DNA of 64,000 bases from Ricinus communis (Eukaryota; Streptophyta; Magnoliopsida; Malpighiales; Euphorbiaceae), in assembly GCF_019578655.1 (NCBI RefSeq), contig NC_063258.1, forward strand, positions 31,562,802 through 31,626,801, written 5' to 3'. A program made the translations under genes and the position numbers. Below the pieces are notes generated by a model. The model saw only the letters and a program-made list of their open reading frames with translations. It had not been told where the DNA came from and did no database searches. How positions within the stretch are numbered: the first letter of the stretch is position 1; each line of letters starts with the position of its first letter. This document shows positions 37,096-53,818 of this stretch, one piece after another.

Positions 37096-37200
37096 AAGAA
37101 GCAAACTACTTCAAACTTGAAAAGGAAAGAAAATGAAAAAGAAAACAAGAAGCAAACTACTTCAATCTTGAAAAGGAAAGGAAATGAAAAACAAAAACAA
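37096..37200 (+). repeat. Tandem duplication, 51-bp unit
   Basis: AAGAAGCAAACTACTTCAA and CTTGAAAAGGAAAG recur in order with 51-base spacing, at 37096 and 37147. Confidence 0.85.
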
Positions 37201-40200
37201 AAAAGTTGAAGCATTTAAGAACAACTGTCGGTGAACTTTTGAGATTATTTGAAAAAAAATGTGAAGTTTTTTAATTTAATAGATTAATTATTTTCATTAA
37301 ATATACTTTTTAAAAAAAATATATATATATATATATTAATTTATCTATTTTTTTGAACTAAATATTTCAATTTTTTTTAAATATTCTTTTTAAGAAATAC
37401 AGATTGCGTAAAAGCAAATCCCAAATGCACGTGGTACTATTTAATAATGTTAGGAACCGTCTATTTAATGAGGGTAGGAAGATTTAAAGATTGAAATTTA
37501 CAAATTGATGAGAAGTGTTTTGGTGTCTCAAGGAAGTGTCTATTTCAAGAAATTAACTATTAGGTCCATTACTACAACTGCTGCTGCTGCTGCTGCTCCA
37601 TTTCTTATCACATTCATGAGGTCACCTGCTTTTTGCATTTATGCTACCAACACACTGCCATTGGCTCATCTTCTTTTATCTTTTGCCTCCTCCTTTTTCT
37701 CTTCTTTTTTTCACTTTTAGCTTTTGATTTTCTAGACCAACTTTTTGTCCTTCTCTCTATTCAATGCCATAAAAGTGTTTTGGAGTACCACTTTTTGCCT
37801 CTTTTTGAATTAATCACCTAGAATTTGTTGCTAACTTTTCTTATGATTCCTGTGAAGTTCATTGCACCATTCTCAACTAAAAAGAAAAAAAATATCTATT
37901 GATTCTTTTTTGTTCAGTTAGATCTATTGATCCTCATAGAGATTCTACTCTTACCCATAAATATTGATACTTCTAATAGGATCAAGATTAGTAATAGACA
38001 TCAATTGCTTATCAATGATATGTGTCGGACTCCGTTAAAGGAAAAAAAAGATGTCTCCGACTTGTTTTTATATTAATATTTATACAAATATATAATCTTT
38101 TAATTAGTTGTATTTATATGTTGATTCCTGAAGTTCTAGCCTGGAAAAGTTATTGACCCAACATTAGAAATGGGGATTAGACTATTTGTATGATTCAAAA
38201 GTAAATTTCTAAATATTAATAGTAATTCATTTAGACTCTAAAAGCATATTAAATTCATAGTAAAATAAATATTATAAATAGTTTATACATTTTTTTTTAT
38301 ATAAATAAAATTTAAGTAGTCAGAAATCTTTACTCTAGAGGATGAATTTCGAGTATAGATACATCCCCTTATCCGTAATGGTTGAACAATTAATAAATGC
38401 ATTGGTGCATAAATATATGGTTAGTATGTTAACTTCTTAAGTAAGAATGTACGTTGGTATATAAACTTTTAGAATAAACTCTAATTTGGCTACTGAATTT
38501 ATTATTTGGGTTTGATTTAGTTTTTATTTTTTAAATTTATAAATATTCTAATTTAATTTAAATTAGTCTGTTTTTTTTATAAAAATAAGAAAGAAAATTA
38601 CTATTCTAAAAGAGTAGATACAATAAAAATAAAAATATTAATTTTTATATTAAAAGATAATATATTGATATTTTAAAAATATAATATAATAATAAAATTT
38701 ACTACTTTTTAATATTTTTTCTCTTAATAGAGATAGTGAAAAAAATAATTACGATGGTGATGCTAACGTCTTCCTTTTTTATGATAAATAAAAACAATTT
38801 AAGTTTTATCCTTATTAGCGGAGTCTCAAACTCGCCACAGCCATTAATTCATCCACTTATTACGGATTAGACAACTCTCTAATGCCTCAGCTCTTCCCAA
38901 GAAAACCGGAACTAACATCTCCTACTTCTCCAAGACTGCCACCACCCACTTATCAAACTGATTCAATTCCCCTACAATCCTTATTAACACTGATCCCAAA
39001 TAACAAAATATGGTAGTAATATTTATATAGTATTACCATTATACCCTGTGAAAACAAAATCTAATGCAGATTGTGTAGGGCTCATCAGGTGACAAAATTT
39101 CCATAATAGATTTCATTAGACACGCTTTGTTGGATTTTGTCACTCAAAGAGGTCACCTCCTTTAGATTTTATTAGCACTCCAATGCATTTTAGCCAACAC
39201 TTTTTAGAGTAATGGCAAACTAAAAAAATGTATGGGAAGACATTATAAAATTATAGGAAAATTATATAAATTACTATGGCCGCATGAAAAAGAAAAATAA
39301 ATATTAAATTATTATAAATTTTTTATTTATTACTGATCTAAAATGCCAAAGCTCATAAAAAAAAATCAATAAATTTATGGAAAAAATAATGAAATTCCTA
39401 ACTCCATATTCATAACATATAAAAACTAATGCTCTAATACTATAATTTTCTTTACATAAAAGATTATATACACAAAAATAAATAACTTCAGTAATTTATG
39501 TTATAAAATAAAGAATATCTACGTGTATGTGTGTGTGAAACAACTAGGCTCACATAAATGTAAGAATGACATACATAGAATAGTTGCCTATTTATTTAGG
39601 AGACACGTATCAAGATATGTCATAAGCTGTCAACAAATTAACAAAATTATTTATAAAATTAAAAGATATATCCTGATAAAGAAACGATTCCAAGTAAAAG
39701 GAGAAAATCAAAACAAAAAGGAAAAGTTGCTTTCTATAGAAACAAACAGAAAATCCAAATAATCACTTTTTGTATATTCCCTCTCAGCTGGGCAGTTTGG
39801 TCAAATTGTGGCCTTGAAAATTCTTGGGAGAGAGATGCCTTGAATTGATCCTCTTTTCACAAGGCAATTAAAATAATAAACACATAAAAAAAAAAAAGAA
39901 TATTTTTCAAGGAAATATTATAATTAAAAGCTGGTGCTGGCCATTCTCTTTTGTCCATTAGAATTGGTCGGGGGGCAACTTCTTGTCTACGGCTATTTGA
40001 AATATGAAAATAATAATAATAATAATAATATGTATACAACACTTTCCATGAAATTGAAAACACCAGTACCCACTCTTTTGTGCTGATTGTGACACCTCAC
40101 TTATCTTATGATGATTTTCTATACATTAATTAAAATAGTGCTGATTATTTTATATTATTACAAATATTCTTTTTAGGACACTCTTTTGGTTTAAATAGCA

Positions 40201-42012
40201 CAGCAGCATTGCCCTCCTTTTTCCCATAAAAAATTTAACAAGTATTTATTATTTCACATCTTAAAGTATAAAAGAGGTTTTAGAACTCAAATAATTAATA
40301 TAAAAATATCTTAGCTTTATTCTGAAAATAAAGATTTTGAATTTGAGAATGAAAAAGAAAAACAGAAACAAAAATGATAATAGACAGGCCTAGTTTACTA
40401 TTTTCAGTAGTTCCCTACGTCGCAATCGGCAAAGTCCAGCTTAAATCTACGCTTGACTCGGAAACAATTTGTGTTGACCTTCTTATTATTAATTTTGTTT
40501 TGTTCGACTGCCATCTAAGAAATTAAGAATTTTACATGTTAATAATTTTTTTTTATAAAAAATTTGAATATATATTAGTGATATCATTAATAGCAGATAA
40601 TGGTTTAAAGAAATCGCCACATTGGAATATGAGCTTGTTTTGAGGAATTAATTTCACATATATTCAAACACTACCCTATCCTTATAAATTCGGCAGTGAT
40701 TACTTGTCATCTTTATTAAGCCAACGAAGGACTCCGATCTACAAGCTTGTAATCTAGAAATTATTTTCTAAATAAATCTTCTATAAATATGAGTGAGAAT
40801 CACTTCAAAAAGCTACTGTTACTTTTACCCGTTTCATTTAAGTAATTTTGCCTTTAGGTTAAAGTGGTTTTTCAAGCACAGACATTTAATATTAAAAAAG
40901 TTTTCTCGTAAAATTTAATATTTAAAATAGCTAAATTAAAAAGAGGATATACACCTCAAATTTTAAAAAAATTGTTTAAAAAAAAATCTATTTCCTTTTT
41001 TTATATTATTATTATTATAAATTATTTACCAATCAATAATAGACATGAATTTTATCTACCAATTAAATAAGTAAATATTTTTTATCTACTAATTCAACTT
41101 ATGGATAATTAGGTCAATAAATTTACCTCTTTACCTCAATAATATTCACCGTAAAATAGAAATTTATTTTCAAACCACCTAAAATGAGAATTTAACAAAC
41201 TTGTTACCTTAAAATGATAAACGTTTTTTCTCAAAGACATAAAATTAAAAAGAAAAAATCCATTTATGGATGTGTAGTCTAAGAGAAATATCTTTCCTCT
41301 CCATTAAAGAAAAGGAAAAAAAAAAAAGAAAAACGAGTGGAGAGAGTAATTTAGAAATAGAAAATGGAAAATGGAAAATGGAAAACGGAAGAGTGAGTTT
41401 GATAGGGATCCAATAAGAGAAGAAGGAGTAGTGGTGGGGCAGAGAAACTTTTAATTTTAATTTTTTAAATTAAAAAGAGGAGTTTCAAAAGGTGTGGGTT
41501 GGACTTATTATCGGCTCCTCTCAAATCTCAACGTCATATCATTTAACGCTAAAAACAAAAGGGTCCTTTTGTGTCTCCAAACACATGTCGACCGTCTATC
41601 TTCTGACGACTCCCTGCATCTTGTGGCTCTGCTTTCTTCATGTTGGGCCCCACTACTTCCCAACCAACTCAACTATTAACTATATAAATTACCCCTTTTA
41701 AAACAACGAGTCTTTATAAAAAATACTTTAATATCTATATTTATTTGTTTTTGCTGATAATTGTTTTTACTGAATTCATATCCAATAATTTTTAACACAA
41801 TTAAAATAAAATAACATATTAATTAATCCGCACATGCAATCTAAAGAATCCTATCCTCAATTTTCATTTTATTTTATTTCTGAATTGTTTTTAAAAAAAA
41901 GCTGATAAATGGATTTTTCTTTAAACATACACTTTTAAAAAATAATTTATAAAAAATTAAAACATATTTCACAAATAGTAATTCCAAAACAACATTAATC
42001 AATGGGTGAACC

Positions 42013-42040
42013 AATAATAATAATAATTATTATTATTATT
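42013..42040. repeat. (AAT)n/(ATT)n perfect palindrome
   Basis: A run of AAT units is followed immediately by its own complement (ATT units), giving a hairpin-capable inverted repeat of about 28 bases. Confidence 0.85.
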
Positions 42041-44049
42041 AGTAACCATGAAGATCATTGCTTGTCTTTTATGCTACGGAGAATCTACAAGTTTTGTTCT
42101 CTCAACTTGAATCTTTTGAATATCCAAATATTATTACTCTCTGGGTACTTCCAATATTTTGCCTTTCAATTGAGGAAGCAATCGCATGAGGGTAAGAGCA
42201 TTGGAAAATTAATAAATCAAGCACATTGTTCTTGTCGGAGAGCAGCCTGCCTACCCCCAGCCCAACTGTAAATTTGTTCCAGAAGGTCAACCTCACTAAT
42301 TATCTCAACGGCCTCAATCAATTTCCAGTCAGCTGTTTACTCCTTTTTTGTGCTGCTACCAGGCCGAGATTGCCTCCTATTCTCTCACAGACTCCTTTTC
42401 TGCACACTCTTCCATGTCCGAAGATCTTGTCCTTTGGATCAGTGCTTCGAGTTCGAAGGGCCAGTTTATAAATTTGAGCCGTTAAAATCAATACTTATCC
42501 ACAAACGCTGGATTTCTTAGCTGTCAAAAAATTGCTCCTCTTTTTGGGATTTCATATAGTGACTGTTAATTCTATTTGGGAAATTCTTATATATTCGGAC
42601 CACTCCATAAAAATCAATTTTTTTACTGTTTTGTTATCTATTTATAAAATCTTGAAATATTTATTATTTGTTTAAGATAGATTTCAACTTTTCTTACATG
42701 CAAACAAAAGATATAAGATAATTTAAAAAAAAAAATTTAAAAAAAAAAGAGAGTAGACTGAATAATGATCTTAACCATACCTACATCTAATTAAGTAGCA
42801 AATAATAAATAGAGTATTTAAAAAAAATAAAAATAAATAGAGTAAATGGCTAATATTAATTTATTATTTATATGTTGCGTGCAAAACTTAATAAAACATG
42901 TTTTGTCGTTGTCAGTCTTATTAATATATATCAAAAAGAGATCCATTTATATAGCTTTAAATAATAATTAACTTCACTTTTATGAATTAGTGTCCCCTTC
43001 GTTGATATTAATTTCTCAATTATTAATATATAAATATTTAAATTTCATCGTCGGAGTGAGAGGTTGAGGTCAAAAGAATTGTACTGTTCATCTGAAACTG
43101 GCTACCACATAAATATTTAACTGATATGCATTAAAAATTAATAATTGTTATAATTTATCAGTCCAAATGGCTCTAAGAAAGTCCAAAAAACACAATTATT
43201 TGACCACTCAAATAATATAAATTTCATTGTTAGAGAGAGACCGTTTATAAGATGCTGCAGTTTAAATATCAGGGTTAAAATTTAAAATAGAACTCGTAAT
43301 CCTCACGTGCTACAGAATAGATAATTGTAATGATTTATTAATCAAACCCAATTAGGTTATATAATAAAGGGGTCAATTTGATGTTATTATGGGATACTTT
43401 ATTCTCAATTTATTTATTTATTTCTGTAATGTAATTTTTTTTAAAACATATTCTTAAAAGTTGAATTAAAAAGAAGCAGCTATAGAAAAATAAACAGGTT
43501 GAAATAAACACAAGCCCGAAATTTTGGCTAAAAACAACAATTAAAAAACAGTAAATTGGAAAGAGTGGGAATTTTCAAACCGTATAAATAAGATAGTAGT
43601 GTGGCACAGTTATTACTGGTCCTGGCTTGGAACTATTATTAAATGCTTTTAAAATGAAAAGGTTACAGCCCGTATCATGCTTTAATATACAACCGCATTA
43701 ATTTCAAAAGCTATATCTTAACTTGGTCAATAAATTTCGCATGCCACTTCTAACCTAACTCGAATCATAAGACCATTTGTTTTTCAAGAGTAAAAGACTT
43801 TAGGCCTTATTTTCTTTTTTGTTTATCTCTGTACTATGTGAATTACTGCAAGATTAAGGTAAAATGATAATTACTTTAATTACATAGCTCACTGTCCATT
43901 TAAATATTTTTTAATTTTTTTTAATGTTGAGTCCCATTTTCCTTATTTGTAAGCCAACTAAATAAGGCCAAAAAGTTTGTACCTTCTAACATCTTGTTTA
44001 GATTGGCCCTCTTGCTTTATTTTAGTTTAGTTAAAAGTCTCTTTCTTCC

Positions 44050-44056
44050 TATATAA
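44050..44056 (+). promoter_or_regulatory. TATA box of DLK2
   Basis: TATATAA lies 133-139 bases before the ATG at 44189, a fitting distance for a leader of about 100 bases that includes a CT-rich stretch. Confidence 0.5.
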
Positions 44057-44151
44057 CAGAGGCCACAGCTCCACAAGAACCACTGCCAAATTAAACCCAT
44101 CTTTCCTTGCTCTCTCTTTCTTTGTTTTAGTATTTCCTTTCTTTTCTTCTT

Positions 44152-44179
44152 CTTGAAACTTGAAACTTGAAACTTGAAA
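44152..44179 (+). repeat. CTTGAAA x4 heptamer repeat in the DLK2 leader
   Basis: Four perfect head-to-tail copies of CTTGAAA end ten bases before the start codon. They are part of the 5' UTR. Confidence 0.95.
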
Positions 44180-44188
44180 CTTACAAGT

Positions 44189-46522
44189 ATGGTGATGCTT
44201 GAAACAGGCCTCTCAACTGCCATGAACGCTAAAGTCATTGGAACAGGTGAAGAAACCATAGTTCTTGCACATGGATATGGAGGAGACCAGTCTGCTTGGG
44301 ACAAAATTGTTCCAGACTTGGCAAAGTACTTCAGGATTCTCGTTTTTGACTGGTTGTTTTCCGGTGCTGTTAAAGATCAACAACTTTTTGACCCAGAGAA
44401 GTATGCTTCTTTTGATGCTTTTGCTGATGATTTAATTTGCCTCTTAGAAGAGATGAGCCTCATATCATCACCAGTTGTTTTTGTTGGTCATTCCATGTCT
44501 GGTATGATTGGTTGCATTGCTTCCATCAAAAGGCCTGAGCTGTTTAAGAGGCTCATACTTGTTGGAGCTTCTCCAAGGTAATTTAACTTTACTATTATAT
44601 TATTGCTTAAAGTAGTAATTGTTTCTCCACTTTCATTTTGCTTTTACCAATTGTCTCTCCACTTTCATAATAAATAATTCTTTTGCTTTATCAATACCTT
44701 TGAAATTGTTTTAACAATTTTAAATTATATAGCCGCTTAAGAAAAGCTTAGATAAAAGTCCTGAGCTTGAACAGTTTTGATGTTTCTCATCCCAAAGAAA
44801 TAATTTTTTCTTAAATGATATTAGCCACCTTCTTTTGGATTCTACAATTTTATGTAATTTTTTCCCTTTTGGGATAAGACTCATCTTATTGATAACGTCT
44901 CAATGTCTAGGACAAAAGATTGATTTTTTTACATATCAAAAGGTTTCAATTAAATAATTTTTTTTTTATTACTCCCCGGTATATATGCCACTTTATATCC
45001 GATGTTAGTGGCATTTATAGAATAGTTAAAAAAATTATAAATATATATTATGTTCTTATAATTTGGTGTAAAGTAATCAGGTTACGAGTCTCTTACAATA
45101 ATTAAATAAAATAAAATTAAATATATAACTGTATTGAAATTTTTGAAATAGTAAAGTCCTATTCAGGAAAAGAAATATTAAAGGTCTATGTACAATATGG
45201 CTATATGACCTCTATTCACCATAACTATAACCTCAAGGTTGCAGGTTGCAGCCGGCCTGGGGTCCCAAAGGGTAACTGCACAAGCATCATCTAGACCTGA
45301 CAATAGCTGAAATAGGTTATTTTCTCTCTTGTCGGGTTTTATATTGCAGCCCCACTGTTGAGGTGGTTGGTTAGGATGGTTCAAAGAAAAGAACGAAAAT
45401 ATATAGAAGAACTATACATAACTAATTAATAACTCCTGCTAAATATATAAAGGGCATCTTGGATTTATTAATACGTATGAATAATAGGTAAATATCACTC
45501 GCCCAGTTACCTATCTTGTCCGAGTTAAATGAAAAGAAGCTGTAATGATTCGATATACTATCTACTCCCACGAAAGGAGACAACTAAAAACATGTGGAGG
45601 CGAACAAGTTTGATTGGTTCTTTTACGATGGTTGCTGCTGTTTCCCTCTGTCTTGTTCGCTTTCGCTCAGTTTATGTGCACCATGCAATTTTATCTTGTG
45701 ATTTTGTGTCCATAATTACTAAGCTTCTGTGCAATAAATTACCATAGATTCTCTGTATAACCAAATTAATCTCCATTCCGTTCCAATTTATTCTGATTTG
45801 ACCTGTTCTCTTTGGACATTTCCCTTTTACTAAACTCTGCTTATAAATCACTCAAATCCACTTATCTTTGTTTAATTCCAGCCGGCCGTGTACATAACAC
45901 ACATATCTATCATTCTTTTATCATTTTTCTTTCTGGGAATTTTAGAGGAAGGGCCTAGATGCTCAACTCATGATTTAGCTAAATATATTTGGTCATTGAG
46001 CTATTAGCCCATAATAATTATAAATAAGATTTACAACTTTATATTATGTTTCGATAATATTTATTTTCTTGTTGATACAGGTACATAAACATAGATGATT
46101 ATGAAGGAGGGTTTAAGAAAACAGACGTAGACGATATTATATCAAACATAGAATCAAACTTTCAGAACTGGACACCAGGCTTCGCTTCTCTTGTTGTGGG
46201 TGCGAAAGATAAAGATCCTGACTCAGTTGAACAATTCACGAAATGCTTGTCCAACATGAAACCTGAACATGCACTATCAGTGGCCAAAACTGTGTTTTAC
46301 AGCGACGAGAGGGAAATTCTGGACAAGGTCTCGACACCTTGCACTATAGTTCAGACAACTGGTGACCTTGTTGTGCCAAACTCAGTTGTGTACTACATGC
46401 AAGAGAAGATTAAAGGAAAGTCTAGTGTGGAATTCATAGACACTGATGGGCATTTTCCTCATCTTACTGCACACCAGCAACTACTTGATGTGCTTACTGC
46501 AGTTCTTGGCCTTTCTGTTTAG
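44189..46522 (+). CDS. DLK2: DLK2 (D14-LIKE2) alpha/beta hydrolase
   Basis: Two exons (44189-44577, 46081-46522), joined in phase within an Arg codon, encode 276 residues, the usual size for the D14/KAI2/DLK2 family. These are soluble alpha/beta hydrolases. D14 and KAI2 perceive strigolactones and karrikin-like ligands with MAX2; the DLK2 role is less clear. The predicted triad is present: Ser102 in VGHSMSGM, Asp225 in TTGDLVVP and His254 in TDGHFPHL. The start MVMLETGLSTAMNAK and the segment FDWLFSGAVKD, in place of the YDNMGAG-like segment of KAI2, favour DLK2 over D14 or KAI2. The position of the single intron, after ASPR, is the conserved one. The second Met (44195) is an alternative start but would leave out only two residues. 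The 1.5 kb intron is long for this family. Confidence 0.93.
45178..45390. other. Non-AT-rich island in the DLK2 intron
   Basis: A block of about 200 bases of higher GC content stands out in an AT-rich intron. It contains CTCAAGGTTGCAGGTTGCAG and a GGCCTGGGGTCCC stretch, somewhat like text near tRNA-derived or other small repeats. Ends are not defined and identity is not established. Confidence 0.25.
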
Positions 46523-48046
46523 ATTTACATACATAATCTAGGTTTTTTCTTTTTCCTTTTTCTCTTTGGTGTTTTCTCTTCTGGGTCTGTTGGAAAATAC
46601 AATAAATGTCCAAAGGACAGTGTTTATTGTGTGTTCATAATTTTGTGTATGTGATATATAGAAGTAGGATGTATGTAGTTAGCAGTTGGATTGCAGATTT
46701 TCTTTTGGTGCGGAGATTTTCCTTTTTCAGTCTGTAATAGTGTGGAGTTGGGAAATATAGCTTGGTTTTCTTTCACGTTTCTAGTTATTTTTCTTTCTTT
46801 AGTAGTAGTGATAATTGGAGTCGATTGATTCTCTTCCATGGAAATTAATGAAGAAGAGTTGAACAAAACTGAAAAAAGAAAACTGTCTCTAGACAAACGC
46901 TTATGTATACCTCTCAGTCTTATGGCAGAAAATTTGAACTATACGGTCAATAAAATGATGATGGTCAAATGAACTTGCTCACTTAATTTAGCTAAAGCTT
47001 AATCAGCTAACACTAATAAGAATTGCATTAGGTCCCACCAGTATTAATAACTAGAATTAACTATTTAGGTGTTGATTTTCTAATCCTATTAGCATTTTAA
47101 ATTTTAACAAAAATTGGAGGATGAGCACAATTCCAAACAAACATTAGAGAGATAGGTGCACATGGTGTCTGGGTCTACTGTGATGATATTGTATCTTTGC
47201 TTAAGCAAAATGAATAAATAGACAATGACAGGGCTTGAATCTGTGGATGCATGTTAGCTAGCATGCTTTAAGAGCTTTAATTACTTTTTTTTTTTTTCTC
47301 ATGCCTTTATTCTAAATAAGAATTAAGTGCTAAAACTCAAGTCTCACTAAATCTAGAATCTTCTCCCAGAATTAAAAGATATCCTTCCTTAGCTAAAAGA
47401 AAAATAAGATATCATCTTTGTAAATGTTGACAAAATTATAAAAAATATTAGATATTGTTACTTAACAATATGAATAGTTATATAATAATTAAATAAATAA
47501 ATTATTTTTTTCTTTATAAACCATGCTATCACTTTAGTTATTTTTATTTTTAATTTATAAATATTTATCAAACGTATATTTTAGTAATGTTCTTTATAAT
47601 CAAACATTTTGGGTATGAGTTTACAAAAATGAACACTTCAATTCATTATAGTTAGAAGAAACAAGTATTTTTGTTATTTGATTATAAACCTTATTCTTAA
47701 ATTCAAAAGAAATAAAGCTAATCATCATACTAATAATTCAATGATGGAGAGATTATGAATCCATTTCCTTCTAAAAATTCAAATTGTATATATGTATGTC
47801 CCAAAAACCCTATAAAAATATTGTAAGTTTCTTTTTCTCTAAAAGAAATTCTGAAGTATTTTAAAATCTTGAAACCCTATTTTTAGTAAAGTTTCTCCAA
47901 AAAATTATTTTGGACCCTTAAAGCCTAATATATGGTTGGGCTTGCATGTAAACACAAAAGGCCCATTAATTAACATTCCAAAATCGTAAATAGCTCCAAA
48001 AATATCTTCAATTATCACACTCTTGAATCAGTGTTTCTGAACAGAA
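46523..48046. other. Spacer between DLK2 and the hydrolase-like gene
   Basis: It starts with the DLK2 3' UTR, with AATAAA at 46601-46606 about 80 bases after the stop. The rest is AT-rich and holds no supported gene. The last 150 bases are probably the promoter and leader of the next gene. Confidence 0.45.
46601..46606 (+). terminator. Poly(A) signal of DLK2
   Basis: AATAAA lies 79 bases after the stop codon in a T-rich context, a normal position for a plant near-upstream element. Confidence 0.45.
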
Positions 48047-52203
<4,157 letters not shown>

Positions 52204-52747
52204 GTTTTTGCACGTGAAATTATCTCTGCTTTTACACTTAAATAACAGTAAGTGTAGGAGAGAGTGTGGGGTATACATTTGCTTTTGCTGCAACTGTCTG
52301 TCAATAAATCTGTCATACTTGAGCAATTCAGTCTCATAATATTCTACGTTGTACTGGATAAATGAATGTACTTAATTGTGCCGCTACTTACTGCAACATC
52401 ATGTCATGTGACGTGCAATAATAGGCATGTTATTTTTCTACCACCTCAAAACTTAATCACATAATAAACAAAACTATGCATTTTATTATCAATATCTCAT
52501 AAGGCAACCCAATGGAGAAACCATCAGAAAAAAGAAAAACAAATGTTTTAAGATATCTAGCGAAACCAGATCTTCAATTCTCTTTTTCAATGTGTGGGAC
52601 ATCGAGGCTTTCCTTCATGTTAAATAGTCTGGAATAGATCTCCTATACGTGCACAACAATATTTGGTGTTGTGAGTCATTGCTTTGCTAGTCATACATGA
52701 AACTTTGATTGGCATATTGTAATTAAAATATGTGTCTCATATGTAAT
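52204..52747. other. 3' flank of the hydrolase-like gene up to copia element 2
   Basis: Contains the probable poly(A) signal at 52303-52308 and unremarkable AT-rich sequence. It ends with GTAAT (52743-52747), the left copy of the element's target duplication. Confidence 0.5.
52303..52308 (+). terminator. Poly(A) signal of the hydrolase-like gene
   Basis: AATAAA lies 100 bases after the stop codon at 52203, in a T-rich context. Confidence 0.45.
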
Positions 52748-53004
52748 TATTGAAAATCTAGAACATCTTTCCTGTACAACTATAAAATCTATGTATATTT
52801 TATAATTTCTGCTTTATTTTAGGTTAGAATAATTTACTTCTAATGTATTTTAGGATAGAATATATTAGCTCCTAATTTTTGGGAGATTACAGATTTCATG
52901 AAATTGACAAAAGTCAAGTCAATTTCCATTTGTATAAATATTGCACAGCCTGAGCCTAGAATAATATTTAACAAAAGCAATTCAGTTCTCTTTGTTTTTG
53001 TTTA
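52748..53004 (+). repeat. 5' LTR of copia element 2
   Basis: Matches 59138-59389 over its whole length. The terminal TG has decayed to TA at this end, and the closing CA to TA. Confidence 0.9.
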
Positions 53005-53016
53005 TGGTATCAGAGC
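53005..53016 (+). other. Primer binding site of copia element 2
   Basis: TGGTATCAGAGC directly abuts the 5' LTR, complementary to initiator tRNA-Met as in element 1. Confidence 0.8.
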
Positions 53017-53183
53017 CTTTGCTCTTGGGACCTCTTCTTGTCAGCCTTCATTACCGAGTACTTTCTTCTTTTTAAGTCCTTATTGCCAAGTGCAATTTCC
53101 AGCCTTCATTGCTGAAATTTTCACTAGGCCTTCATTGCCAAAAAAAAAAAAAGAAAAAAATTTCTTTCTTTCAAACCTGCAAC

Positions 53184-53775
53184 ATGACTGAAATTGAACA
53201 TCAGAAATTAACTCCAGTACCAAATCAGAAGAGACCTCAAATATTCCACACATAGGAGATTTGCAGAATATCCAGGCAACCTACAATGGAAAAAACTATT
53301 TGAAGTGGTCATAATTTGTTCAAACATTTCTCAAAAGAAAGGGCAAAATCAACCACTTGCTTGGAACTGGACCTAAAAATGGTGATCCAGAATTCGATCC
53401 TTGGGATGAAGAGGATTCTATGGTCATGTCATGGCTATGGAACTCCATGTTACCTAAAATAAGCGACACTTGCATGTTCTTGCCAACAGCTAAAGACATA
53501 TGGACTACTATTCGACAAACCTATTCAAAGGCAGGAGATGTTGCCCTAATCTATGAGATTAAAACAAAGATCTCAGCCACTAAACAAGGCAACCTTTCTA
53601 TTACTTAATATGTCAATCTTTTGCAAAATCTATAGCAGGAAATGGATCAATATTGGTGTGTTCAGATGCTGTGTAGTGAAGATGCAGCCACCTTGAAAAG
53701 CTTTATCGAAAAGGATAGAGTTTATGACTTCCTTGCAGGTTTGAACGTGGAGTTTGATCAAGTCAGAGTCTAGAT
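53184..53775 (+). pseudogene. gag remnant of copia element 2
   Basis: Fragments such as WLWNSMLPKISDT and TAKDIWTTIRQTYSKAGDVA (within 53357-53608) are typical of plant copia gag (UBN2). Several in-frame stops and frame changes interrupt it, including near 53606, 53635 and 53773. Confidence 0.75.
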
Positions 53776-53818
53776 ATTAGGGAAAGAAAAATTTCCATCC
53801 CTGAATGAGAAAATATCC

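Larger units (their letters stand above)
36040..44049. other. Intergenic region between HCF101 and DLK2
   Basis: No gene is supported. It contains short tandem duplications (36533-36700, 37096-37200), (ATA)n runs near 36881 and 40013-40030, and long AT-rich stretches (38100-38800, 40500-41200). Two less AT-rich islands occur at about 41490-41690 and 42230-42470. Open frames in this region are short, lack recognisable domains and often begin without ATG. Confidence 0.45.

Noticed and set aside
37505..37720. 71-codon frame with a GCT repeat (poly-Ala)
   Set aside because: A trinucleotide repeat in spacer DNA. No domain or splice continuation.
42226..42471. 81-codon plus-strand frame
   Set aside because: Does not begin with ATG, low-complexity Leu/Pro/Ser content, no homologue recognised.
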